Below are positions 36,574-44,746 of a DNA stretch of 54,341 nucleotides, piece by piece. Numbering within the stretch: the stretch's first letter is position 1; each line of letters starts with the position of its first letter. The stretch is from NCBI GenBank assembly GCA_902778855.1, contig CACYZM010000013.1:1-54341 (forward strand), in the 5' to 3' direction. Below the pieces are notes generated by a model, which did no database searches, was not told the origin of the DNA, and was given only the letters and a program-made list of their open reading frames with translations. The DNA comes from an uncultured Bacteroidia bacterium. GTDB taxonomy: Bacteria; Bacteroidota; Bacteroidia; Bacteroidales; UBA932. The position numbers and the translations under genes are program-made.

Positions 36574-37209
36574 ATGAAAAAGAAGATGCTCATAGGGGCG
36601 CTGGTGGTTGCTTTCGTGTTGGCCGCCGCGTGCGGGAAGGAGGCGCAGCCCGCCCAGAAAAGTGCGCTGGAAGTGATCAAGGCCAGGACCAGTATCCGCA
36701 GCTTTACCGGAGAAAAGCTCTCCGAGGAGCAGATCAATACGCTGCTCGATGCCGCGATGGCGGCGCCGACCGCGGCCAATGAGCAGCCCTGGCGTTTCAT
36801 CGTCATCACCGACGACGACGTGAAGGCCGGCCTCTACAGCGGGGAAGTCCACAAGAAGATGGTCGTTTCGGCAGGCGCCGTGATCATCGTCTGCGGCGAG
36901 ACCACCCGGCTGCGCAAACCCAAGGACGCCGATGAGAACGCCGAGCCCGTCCCCGTGCCGAATCCCTATTGGTATGAAGACTGCTCCGCCGCCACGGAGA
37001 ACCTGCTGCTGGCCGCCACGGCGATGGACCTGGGCGCCGTCTGGCTCTCCTGCTATCCGATCGAGCGCTCCGTGAACCGCATCCGGGAGTACCTCGGCAT
37101 CCCCGAATCCGTGACTCCGCTGGCCATCGTCCCGGTGGGCTATCCTGCCGAGAATCCCGCGCCCAAGAATAAGTGGAAAACTGAAAACATTCACTATAAC
37201 AAGTGGTAA
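36574..37209 (+). CDS. Nitroreductase-family lipoprotein
   Basis: 211 aa. The first 20 residues form a lipoprotein signal with lipobox AAAC-GK. The rest is a complete FMN-dependent nitroreductase fold: KARTSIRSFTGEKLS (FMN-binding Arg/Ser/Arg) at the start, MAAPTAANEQPWRF, and C-terminal GYPAENPAPKNKW. Members are normally cytoplasmic, so an exported, lipid-anchored copy is unusual. Substrate and electron donor are unknown. It heads a rightward group with the DUF3784-like protein and the phosphoesterase. Confidence 0.85.
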   Translation: MKKKMLIGALVVAFVLAAACGKEAQPAQKSALEVIKARTSIRSFTGEKLSEEQINTLLDAAMAAPTAANEQPWRFIVITDDDVKAGLYSGEVHKKMVVSAGAVIIVCGETTRLRKPKDADENAEPVPVPNPYWYEDCSAATENLLLAATAMDLGAVWLSCYPIERSVNRIREYLGIPESVTPLAIVPVGYPAENPAPKNKWKTENIHYNKW

Positions 37210-37220
37210 TCCCTCCTGCC

Positions 37221-37562
37221 ATGGCGTCTATCCCCACCATCCTCAGTGTGACCGTCAATGCGATTGTCACCGCCATTCTCCTGCTGATTGCCCTGCTCAT
37301 CCGCGTGGGCAAAGGCGACAAACTGATTGCCGGCTACAATACGGCCAGCGAAAAGGAGCGCGCCAAATATGACGTTACCCGTCTCCGGCGCGTCATCAGC
37401 TGGTGCCTGATCCTCGTCGCCGCCCTAATGTGGCTTCCCAACCTGATCCGGGCCCTGACCGACCACGTGAAACCGGTCGTCTACTTCATCTGGTCCACCC
37501 TCATCCTCGTCGTCGTCATTGTCACCCTCGTCCTGGCCAACACCTGGGCGAAAAAGAAATAA
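37221..37562 (+). CDS. DUF3784-like small membrane protein
   Basis: 113 aa. Three membrane helices (6-29, 52-72, 83-106). Between the first two lies KGDKLIAGYNTASEKERAKYD, the hallmark of DUF3784 proteins found widely in Firmicutes and Bacteroidota, with no known function. ATG 37221 is used, 11 nt after the nitroreductase stop. It is 3 nt before the next gene, so the three genes are one operon. Confidence 0.8.
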   Translation: MASIPTILSVTVNAIVTAILLLIALLIRVGKGDKLIAGYNTASEKERAKYDVTRLRRVISWCLILVAALMWLPNLIRALTDHVKPVVYFIWSTLILVVVIVTLVLANTWAKKK

Positions 37563-37565
37563 GCC

Positions 37566-38846
37566 ATGAAACCGAGAACGATCTACGCAGCCCTGCTTTG
37601 CCTGTCGGTGGCCTTGACGGCCGCGACCGCCTGCAAGCCGGCGGAACCCGAAGAGATCTACCACATCGTCACAACGATCTGCGAGGACGCCTCGTCTGCC
37701 GTCACGGTCAATTATCACTGCAGCGGCAGCAAGAGTTATGTGCTGGTGGCGAAGGCCGACGACGTAGCGTTCCGGAAGGCGAAAAAGGTCAAACCAGTCT
37801 GCCGGACCTGGAGCACCGTCGGCATCGAGAATACCGCCACGGAATCGACTTTCTACACGAAAGAGCGGTACGTCTGCAACGCCACCCTCACCGGGCTGGA
37901 GGCCGACACGCGCTACATCTACAAGATCGTCGCCGGTAAAACCGAGACCGACGCCCGGCAGTTCAAGACGGCGGGGCAGCAAGGCCCCTGGAGTTTCGTC
38001 GCCTTCACGGATTTCCAGCATCGCGAGAATCCTGTGACGCTGCCCTTGGTCCAGATGATGAAAGAGATGTTTTCGCCCGACCTGGTGGTCTGCAGCGGCG
38101 ACCACATCGACGTGGCCGGCAACGAGTATGAATGGTCGTTCATCCTCGACAACGACATCTTCCGCGATTTCGTCTACGCTGCTTCGCCCGGCGACCACGC
38201 CTACTGGGCCTGCGACAAGGTCAATGGCGGCTATCCGCAGTACGACAAGCCTTATACCTTCGTCAACCTTTTCAAATTCCCCGACAACGGGTCGCCGACC
38301 AGCCCCGGCAGTTCCTACTATTTCTACTACAACAACGTGCTGTTCGTCGCGCTCGATATGAACAACTCCGACGTCGCATCCGGTTCGCGCTTCGACGAAG
38401 AGGCCGTCTGGTTCCGGGAAACGATGGAGCGCCTGCAGGGTACGTACCAGTATCTGGTCGTCTTTATGCACAAGTCGGTCTACGGCTCCGATCTCGTCGA
38501 CCCGGCCGTCGCCCGGAACATTCGGCCGCAGTGGGCTCCGCTTTTCCAGGAATATCAGGTTGATCTGGTCCTGAGCGGCCACGACCACATCTTCTCCCGG
38601 ACCAACGCGATGGAGGGCGGCACCTTCTACCTCGACATGGGCTCCAGCGGCGACAAGAAGCGCCGGCCCGACAGCACGATGTGGGAAAACACGGCCCGCT
38701 ACGCCAAAGTCATCGACCTGATCGACGAAGAAATCAGCTGCGCCTGCCACGTCGAAGTCGACGATACCTGCCTGAACGTGACGGTCTACGACCAGAACCG
38801 CCAGGTCGTGGACAGCTTCCGCATCCCGCGGAAAGGAGGGAACTAG
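37566..38846 (+). CDS. Metallophosphoesterase lipoprotein (purple-acid-phosphatase-like)
   Basis: 426 aa. Lipoprotein signal (TAATAC-KP). Residues ~30-140 form a fibronectin-like N-domain as in purple acid phosphatases (TLTGLEADTRYIYKIVAG). Residues ~145-400 are a calcineurin-like phosphoesterase core with TDFQH, VVCSGDHID, the SPGDHAYW region and LSGHDHIFSR. The usual GNH motif is replaced by GDH. Likely periplasmic; substrate unknown. Cotranscribed with the two preceding genes. Confidence 0.88.
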   Translation: MKPRTIYAALLCLSVALTAATACKPAEPEEIYHIVTTICEDASSAVTVNYHCSGSKSYVLVAKADDVAFRKAKKVKPVCRTWSTVGIENTATESTFYTKERYVCNATLTGLEADTRYIYKIVAGKTETDARQFKTAGQQGPWSFVAFTDFQHRENPVTLPLVQMMKEMFSPDLVVCSGDHIDVAGNEYEWSFILDNDIFRDFVYAASPGDHAYWACDKVNGGYPQYDKPYTFVNLFKFPDNGSPTSPGSSYYFYYNNVLFVALDMNNSDVASGSRFDEEAVWFRETMERLQGTYQYLVVFMHKSVYGSDLVDPAVARNIRPQWAPLFQEYQVDLVLSGHDHIFSRTNAMEGGTFYLDMGSSGDKKRRPDSTMWENTARYAKVIDLIDEEISCACHVEVDDTCLNVTVYDQNRQVVDSFRIPRKGGN

Positions 38847-38856
38847 CGGGGTGACG

Positions 38857-38909
38857 ATAAGGACGATGGAATAATCTTTGTTACTTTCCCGGGCATTTCC
38901 CGTCCTTAT
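38857..38909 (+). promoter_or_regulatory. 9-bp inverted repeat around a possible promoter
   Basis: ATAAGGACG (38857-38865) and CGTCCTTAT (38901-38909) are exact reverse complements and bracket TAATCTTTG (38872-38880), a -7-like box with one extra base. It lies directly ahead of the broken receptor gene. It could be an operator; weakly supported. Confidence 0.35.
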
Positions 38910-38924
38910 TGAAAAGACCCTTGT

Positions 38925-41821
38925 ATGAGAAATAAATTGCTTTTGACACTTGGCTGTGTCCTGGGCTGGCTGATGCCGGCCGGGGCACAGTTTGTTCCAG
39001 GAGGATTGTTCGAAAGGAACCAGGGCACCGTCGTCGTGAAGGTGCTGGAACAGGGTTCCGAAAAGCCGGTGCCTTTTGCCTCGGCCTATCTGACCGCCAA
39101 GAACGATACGCTGATCACCAATTTTGCCCTGACCGACACGACCGGCCTGGCCCGCATCACGAAGGTGACGCGGGGCAATTACGTGCTGACCATCGAGATG
39201 CTGGGCTACAAGACCTACAACAAGGAGCATTATTTCTCGTTCCCATCGGCAACCCGATCGAGATCAAGCAGGATACCATCATCTTCAACGCCGCTTCGTT
39301 CCAGGTGGGGCAGAACCAGATGCTCGAGGATCTGCTCAAGCGGATGCCGGGTATGGAGGTTTCGAAAGACGGCACCGTGAAGTACAACGGCGAAACCATC
39401 CAGAAAATCACGGTGGGCGGCAAGACCTTCTTCTTCGACGATCCGAAGATGGCCCTCAAGAACCTGCCGGCCAAGGTGGTGGACAAGGTGAAGGTCATCG
39501 ACAAAGTAAGCGATTCCGAGCAGTTCACGGGCGTTTCGACCAACCGCGAAAAGGTAATGGACCTGGAATTCAAGCAGGAATTCAAGAAAGGCTGGTTCGG
39601 CAACGCCACGGTCGGGGCCGGTACGACGGTGGCCGGTGACCGCAAAGATGAGATGATTGACAACCGCGGCTTCCTCTATACGGGCAACGTGATGGTTTCG
39701 GGCTACAATGAAAAAGACCAGCTCACGCTGGTGGGCGGAGCCTACAACGCGCCGATTTCGGGCGATGACGGCATATTTGTCGCCGTTATGGTGGATGGTG
39801 ACGAGCAATCCCGCATGGTCTTCGGCGGCGGTGGCGGCGGCATCCAGACGTACCGGCAGCTGGGCGCCAACTACAATACGACGCGCATCAAAGGCGTTGA
39901 AACGACCGGAGCGGCCAGCTACAATCACTCCTTCAACGATTCGCGCAGCCGTTCAGAGCGAACGACCTTCGACGCCACCGGCAGCGATATCTTCACCGGG
40001 ACGGAAAACAAGGCTTTCGCGGCGACCGACAACGTGAAGATCAATTTCGAGCTCAAGAATACCGACCGGAAAAAGATCCTCTTTTCCTTTGAACCGACCT
40101 TCCGCTATGCCGGCGGGAAGAACGAACAATACAACGACAACGCTTCGAAGCAGCTGGACGGCGGCCAACGGCTCAACAGTTCTTCGTCCAGCAACTACGC
40201 GCAGTCCGGGCAGTTCACCCACGTCGCTACCTTCAGCCTGGGCGTCAAATCGCTGGGCGGCAACAAGCTTCGCAGCTTGACACTTTCCGGAAACTATTCC
40301 CTGTCCGATTACGACGCGGACAGCCGCGAATTCTCGCAGACGTTCCGACAGGCCGTGCAGGATCCCGTGACCCGCGATCTTTTCTATAAGACCGAAAACC
40401 GCAATTATTACGGAAATCTCCGGCTGGCCTACAACGAGCCCCTTTCGGAGCGCTGGATGTTCACGGTCAATGCCAATGGCTACGCCTCGTGGCGGAATAA
40501 CGGAAAGGATGCCTTCGACCGCACGTCGGGGACGGCCGGTTTCAATCCTTCGGTCGTCGACCGGAACAACTACACGAAGCACAACGACTATTACTCTTCG
40601 TTCACGAAGAACCGCTACATCTATTTCAACGAAAGCGTCCAGCTCCAGTACAAGAAAGACGCGTATTCCCTGCAGTTTGGTGCCCAGATGCAGGAGACCC
40701 TCAACGAGACGCGGGCCAAGTCGCTGGGCCGGGAAACCGAAACCGGGTTGGGCGAATGGTTGTTCGACTGGAACCCGTATCTCAATTACCGCTGGATGAA
40801 GAATCAGAAAACCGTCAATCTTTTCTACAACGGCCGGTCCACCCGTCCTTCCGCGGCCAATCAGCTGCCCGTACTGGACATCTCGGTGCCTACGCGGCTG
40901 CGGATGGGCAATATCTACCTGAAACCCGCGTACGGTCATCTGCTGAATGGGAGCCTTTATCTGAATAATCCGCAGAAGCAGTTGAGTTTCAATCTCTTTA
41001 TGAATACCGCCATGAATATGCGGCAGATGGTGACGGCCAGTTGGTTCGACGGAGACGGCATCCAGTACAGCATCCCGGTGAACTCCGCGAAGCCGGCGTT
41101 CACGGCGATGGTGTATTCTGGCGCTTCGATTCCGCTGACCAGCGACAAGAAGTTGAAATTGGAGCCCGGTTTTTATTTGACAGACAGCCGGGCGATCAGC
41201 TATCAGAACACCCGGCGGCTGGAGGGCCTCGATGTGGATGCGTTCGATTATGCAAAGTTTATGGATGGGTTCTGGGGCGATGCCGCCGGCAACCTCTTCT
41301 ATTCCGGCAAAAGCGGATTCAGCGAAAGCGTGACCAACAGCCTGTCGTTCCAGCCGAGTCTCAGCCTGGACTACCGGGGTGAGACGATCTCTGCCTATCT
41401 GAGCGGTGCGACTTCCTACCAGTCATCCCATTATTCCCTCGACAGCGCCGCGGATACGAAGACCTGGTCCAGTAACGTTTCCCTGGGCCTGGAATGGGAG
41501 ACGAAACACGGATGGGAACTGGAGACGAATGCATCCTACCTTTTTTATCACGGCTTCCCGGAAGGATACAACCAGCCGTACCTGATGTGGGATGCCGGCA
41601 TCGTCAAGAACATCAAGCAGTTCTCCATCGGCTTCCACGCCAGTGACATCCTGAACAGCACGCGAACCACGCGCCACATCACGACTGAGAACTACGTGGA
41701 AGACGCGATGTACAACCAGCTCGGCCGCCATTTCTTCATCACCCTGAAATGGAACTTCGGCAAACTCAACGCCGCCCAAAGCAACAAGGCCAGCCGGGCC
41801 GCGATGCAGATGATGTTCTAG
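38925..41821 (+). pseudogene. TonB-dependent-receptor-like outer membrane barrel, frameshifted
   Basis: Two out-of-frame pieces of one gene. The first (from 38925) has a signal peptide and a carboxypeptidase-regulatory-like domain up to GYKTYNKEHYFSF. The second (in frame from 39242, PIGNPIEIKQDT) carries the plug and the whole barrel to WNFGKLNAAQSN. The intact paralogue at 48382-51399 has 28 residues between the equivalent of FSF and IGNPIE; here only 2 nt remain, a net loss of 82 nt that shifts the frame. Without restart the product would lack plug and barrel. The rest of the barrel is uninterrupted for over 800 codons, so the lesion is recent or is an assembly error. Flanking genes are unrelated. 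Confidence 0.8.
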
Positions 41822-41826
41822 TCGTC

Positions 41827-41847
41827 ATGCCCGGGTTGACCGGGCAT
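41827..41847. terminator. Hairpin between convergent genes
   Basis: ATGCCCGG-GTTGA-CCGGGCAT, perfect 8-bp stem midway between the convergent barrel gene and the S41 peptidase gene. No T-run, so terminator function is uncertain. Confidence 0.4.
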
Positions 41848-41852
41848 CTCGC

Positions 41853-42770
41853 TTACAAACTTTTAATCCACTTCGTCGCTTCCTCCAGCGGCTGGTCCGT
41901 CGTCACGTCCGGGGCGATGGGGTCGTCGCAGAAGATTTCGCCGGTGCGGGCCATGTCGCAGCCGGTCGTCAGCACGAGCTGCGAGCCGTCGGGCATAGGG
42001 TATGGCGCGTTTGCTGAGGCGTAGCCGGCTGTCGGAGCGCCGAAGGTGCGGGCTTTCTCCAGTCCCCGGAAGCAGAGCAGGGTCGCTTCGCCGGAGCTGG
42101 CTGTTTTATCATCGGTCAGCAGGGCGACGGGGCAGTCGAGGGCCGGCCGGGCCGAGAGCCCCACGTTCCGAAGGACCATATCTTTCGTCACGTGCATCGT
42201 GAACTTCCGGGTTTTGAATCGCAGGATATTGTCATCCGGCAAGAAACGGTGGATGGCGGCGATCATCGGATACATATTGCCGCCGGTATTGCCGCGCAGG
42301 TCGATGACGACGCCTTTCAGCGCGACGGCTTCCGGGGTTTCGGCTTCCGGCAGCGCGTCGAGCACGGCCTTGGCATAGCGCTGGTTTTCATCGGCCGACT
42401 GGCCGCTGAAATGCGGCAGAACGATGAGCAGGATGCCGTCATCGAGCGTCGTCACCGAAGGCTCGGTTGCCATGTCCTCGGCCGACAACTCCTGCTGGCG
42501 CTCCTCAGTCCAGATGAAAGAATGCTTGCCCCCGGCTACCTTAATCGCCGTCCGGGTAATCTCGTAAGCCTCTTCCTTCGTCCCCGGCCTGGCTTCCAGC
42601 GCCGCCGCCCGCGTCTGCTCCCACGCCGGCCCCTCAGCGAAAAGCCCGTGCTTGTCCATCAGCTTGACGGCTTTCTTGACATATTTTTGTTCCGGACTCT
42701 GGCACCCGGCCAGCATCAGACTGGCCAGCGCAGCCAGTGTGAAAAAAGAGAGATACAGTGAACGTTTCAT
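41853..42770 (-). CDS. S41-family peptidase lipoprotein
   Basis: 305 aa. Lipoprotein signal (LMLAGC-QS). The tail-specific protease core is visible: GVVIDLRGNTGGNMYPMI, then LLTDDKTASSGEATLLCF where the Ser of SSGE is the expected nucleophile, and GAPTAGYASAN. No PDZ domain is apparent and the protein is short for C-terminal processing peptidases, as in many Bacteroidota S41 lipoproteins. Envelope peptidase; substrate unknown. Confidence 0.88.
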   Translation of the reverse strand: MKRSLYLSFFTLAALASLMLAGCQSPEQKYVKKAVKLMDKHGLFAEGPAWEQTRAAALEARPGTKEEAYEITRTAIKVAGGKHSFIWTEERQQELSAEDMATEPSVTTLDDGILLIVLPHFSGQSADENQRYAKAVLDALPEAETPEAVALKGVVIDLRGNTGGNMYPMIAAIHRFLPDDNILRFKTRKFTMHVTKDMVLRNVGLSARPALDCPVALLTDDKTASSGEATLLCFRGLEKARTFGAPTAGYASANAPYPMPDGSQLVLTTGCDMARTGEIFCDDPIAPDVTTDQPLEEATKWIKSL

Positions 42771-42774
42771 ACGG

Positions 42775-42782
42775 CGAAAGTA
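42775..42782 (-). promoter_or_regulatory. Possible -7 box for the S41 peptidase gene
   Basis: Minus-strand TACTTTCG, one mismatch from TAnnTTTG, 4 nt before the ATG. Weak. Confidence 0.4.
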
Positions 42783-42874
42783 CGCAATTTATGGCAATTT
42801 TCCTCGCGGAACGACATGTTCATCGGTCGTAACCGTATGCGAAGTACCACGGGCAGATTCTGCGCCGCCGGTCT

Positions 42875-42989
42875 GGCAACGAAAGGGATGACGGCGCTGC
42901 TTGATCCCTTTCGTTGCCAAAAACTGGCGATTATGGCCGAAAAGTGGCGACGAAAGGGATGAGATAGATAAACTATACCTTTCGCTGCC
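42875..42989. repeat. REP doublet (REPIN-like) B-left
   Basis: Palindromes 42875-42918 and 42946-42989, each 44 bp, 27 bp apart, arms GGCAACGAAAGGGAT and complement. Their reverse complements match the palindromes at 44617-44660 (40 of 44) and 44546-44589 (40 of 44). The gap is conserved in inverted form too (ACTTTTCGGCC...TTTTT). Confidence 0.93.
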
Positions 42990-43425
42990 GGAAAATGAGA
43001 TAAAGCAGATGTACCACCATCGCAGCAAGCAGTGTCCAGGTAACACCAGACAGTGGCTGCGCAAGTTTCCCGACCGCCATCAGGTAGAGACTCAGTGACA
43101 GCCAGGCAAAGACGGCAATCCCCCACATTTTTATGGCGCGGCCGATCGCTGTTGCTAAAGCGGGATTGTCTTCTCCCGCTTGCCGGGGCAGATTGATCAG
43201 CCGAGGGCGTTTTTGGACAAAGAATAGCAGTCCATACAAGGCCGCAGCGATGAGGGCCAGATATAAGAAAACCGTCCGGTCTCCCCAGGCGTCAATTTTT
43301 CCATGGAAGAAATGCCTGGGAACAGGTATCCCTGCCAGTTCGCCATAGTGTACTAGCGGGAAAAGTGTCACCAGCAGCAAGACAGCAGTTATGATTTCCT
43401 CGAAGAGGCGGATTCTCTTGTTCAT
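42973..43425 (-). CDS. Four-helix small membrane protein inside RAYT unit B
   Basis: 150 aa. Four predicted membrane segments (about 10-27, 50-70, 102-121, 125-145). No family recognised. The last codons (FRQRKV and the TAG stop) lie inside REP palindrome 42946-42989, so the repeat supplies the end of the protein, pointing to insertion of the REP into an older gene or to a gene built with the unit. It is divergent from the RAYT gene. Confidence 0.7.
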   Translation of the reverse strand: MNKRIRLFEEIITAVLLLVTLFPLVHYGELAGIPVPRHFFHGKIDAWGDRTVFLYLALIAAALYGLLFFVQKRPRLINLPRQAGEDNPALATAIGRAIKMWGIAVFAWLSLSLYLMAVGKLAQPLSGVTWTLLAAMVVHLLYLIFRQRKV

Positions 43426-43465
43426 AATGGCAGCGTTATATGCAGTAAAGTTAGCAAATAATCCC

Positions 43466-43473
43466 TATCTTTG
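43466..43473 (+). promoter_or_regulatory. -7 box for RAYT B
   Basis: TATCTTTG matches TAnnTTTG, 90 nt before the ATG, equivalent to the box of RAYT A. Confidence 0.65.
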
Positions 43474-43479
43474 AGGAAA

Positions 43480-43554
43480 GCATTTCGTCGGTGCGGCGGG
43501 CCGTGGCGAACGAAACGTGCGAAAGATTTGTGAAACTGTAGTAAAACGAAATGC
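43480..43554 (+). promoter_or_regulatory. Conserved leader with pairing ends, RAYT B
   Basis: GCATTTCG (43480-43487) and CGAAATGC (43547-43554) are exact reverse complements 59 nt apart, the second ending 1 nt before the ATG, as in RAYT A. GTGCGAAAGATTTGTG within is identical in both leaders although the REPs differ. Confidence 0.5.
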
Positions 43555-43555
43555 C

Positions 43556-44491
43556 ATGAGAAAGACCTATCACATCTGTCTCTCTTCCCACAATGAAGTG
43601 ATGTTCCGGAGTGAAGCTGACTTGTGTCGCGGCTTCAATGCCTTGGCGCTTGCCATCCTGGAAACAGATTCCCGTCTGCTGGCAGAAGGTTTCCTGACCA
43701 CCCATTTCCATCAACTGGTTCAGACAGACTGTCCGGATGAAGTCATCCGGCGGACACGCTATGCGCATGCCCGGTTTTTCAATACGAAATACAAGCGACG
43801 GGGAAGCCTGGGCGAAAGGCGCCCCTTTTCACTGGAGGTGGAAGGATTCCACCATACCGTGGCTGCCCTGAACTATGTAAACCGGCAGGGTCTCCATCAC
43901 GGACTTTCACAGACGCCTTTCGGTTACCGGCACTGTTCAGCCGGCGTGTTCTTCCAACAGGACTTCGGGCATCGGCAACCGGTGGCATTGATGCCTGCCG
44001 ACCAACGCTATAAGTATCTGCCCAAAGGAATCAACATTCCGACAGAATACAGGATGGATACGAGCGGGCAGCTGCTGCGGGAAGACGTTATCGATACGGC
44101 TCAGGTGGAATCCTTCTACGCCACTCCGCGGAATTATCTTTACCAGATGAACAAGATCGGCGATGAAATGTCGGTAAAAGAACAGCAACAGGAAGAATCC
44201 ACCACGCCCATCATTACGATGGCCGTTATGGAACCCGGTTATTCTCCTGAAGAGATTGGCCGGCTGCTGCAAAATGAAAAAGGACGCTATGATCCGCAAA
44301 TGATTACGGACCTGGAGTTATGTGCCGTCATCGACGATGCCTGTCTGCCCAAATACTTCAAAGGCGTCACCCTCTACGAACTGTCCCGGCAGCAACGGAT
44401 CTGGCTCTGCAATCTGCTCTGGAAAAACCTTTGGCCCCGCCGTCGGAAAAGGACCACGGAAGCCCAATTGAAGCGGTGCCTCTGGCTATGA
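43556..44491 (+). CDS. REP-associated tyrosine transposase-like protein (HUH, Y1), copy B
   Basis: 311 aa, same length as copy A and alignable without gaps. HUH motif H50-F-H52 in LTTHFHQLVQTD; candidate catalytic Tyr107 in LNYVNRQGLHHGL. The blocks RYKYLP, YRMDTSG, LLRED, TPRNYLYQMN, LLQNEKG and DLELCA are shared with copy A; differences cluster at 53-95 and 125-150, plausible REP-recognition surfaces (inference). ATG 43556 (MRKTYHICLSS) corresponds to the start of copy A. The frame is open 13 codons upstream but that is conserved leader. Flanked by its own REP family. Confidence 0.75.
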   Translation: MRKTYHICLSSHNEVMFRSEADLCRGFNALALAILETDSRLLAEGFLTTHFHQLVQTDCPDEVIRRTRYAHARFFNTKYKRRGSLGERRPFSLEVEGFHHTVAALNYVNRQGLHHGLSQTPFGYRHCSAGVFFQQDFGHRQPVALMPADQRYKYLPKGINIPTEYRMDTSGQLLREDVIDTAQVESFYATPRNYLYQMNKIGDEMSVKEQQQEESTTPIITMAVMEPGYSPEEIGRLLQNEKGRYDPQMITDLELCAVIDDACLPKYFKGVTLYELSRQQRIWLCNLLWKNLWPRRRKRTTEAQLKRCLWL

Positions 44492-44545
44492 AGCTTCTTT
44501 CGCGAGAGATGTGGGTCTGAGACCGATTCCTTTATTCCATTGTTT

Positions 44546-44660
44546 GGCAGCGAAAGGGATCATTTATCTATCTCATCCCTTTCGTTGCCACTTTTCGGCC
44601 GAAACAGTCGGTTTTTGGCAGCGAAAGGGATCAAGCGGCGCCGGCATCCCTTTCGCTGCC
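44546..44660. repeat. REP doublet (REPIN-like) B-right
   Basis: Palindromes 44546-44589 and 44617-44660, 44 bp each with a 27-bp gap, arms GGCAGCGAAAGGGAT and complement. It is the reverse complement of B-left, so the two close RAYT unit B as long terminal inverted repeats. Confidence 0.93.
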
Positions 44661-44746
44661 AGACCAGCGGCGCAGAAGGAGTGGCGGCGCAAAAGACAGG
44701 ATATGGATGGCCGACAGGGCTTGATGCCCCGGAGGCGGAGACGCGT

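Larger units (their letters stand above)
42858..44677 (+). mobile_element. RAYT unit B (transposase gene between inverted REP doublets)
   Basis: Same plan as unit A with an unrelated palindrome. The left and right REP doublets are inverted copies, and here the inverted similarity runs 17 bp further outwards on both sides (TTCTGCGCCGC.GGTCTGGCA; 42858-42876 and the complement at 44659-44677, one mismatch). The terminal inverted repeats are thus about 132 bp. Besides the transposase gene, the unit holds a small membrane protein gene on the other strand. No direct target duplication recognised. Confidence 0.8.

Noticed and set aside
38925-41821. SusC of a polysaccharide utilisation locus
   Set aside because: No SusD-like gene or surface glycan-binding lipoprotein is adjacent, and neighbouring genes are not a carbohydrate cluster; the GH20-like gene at 44747 is separate.
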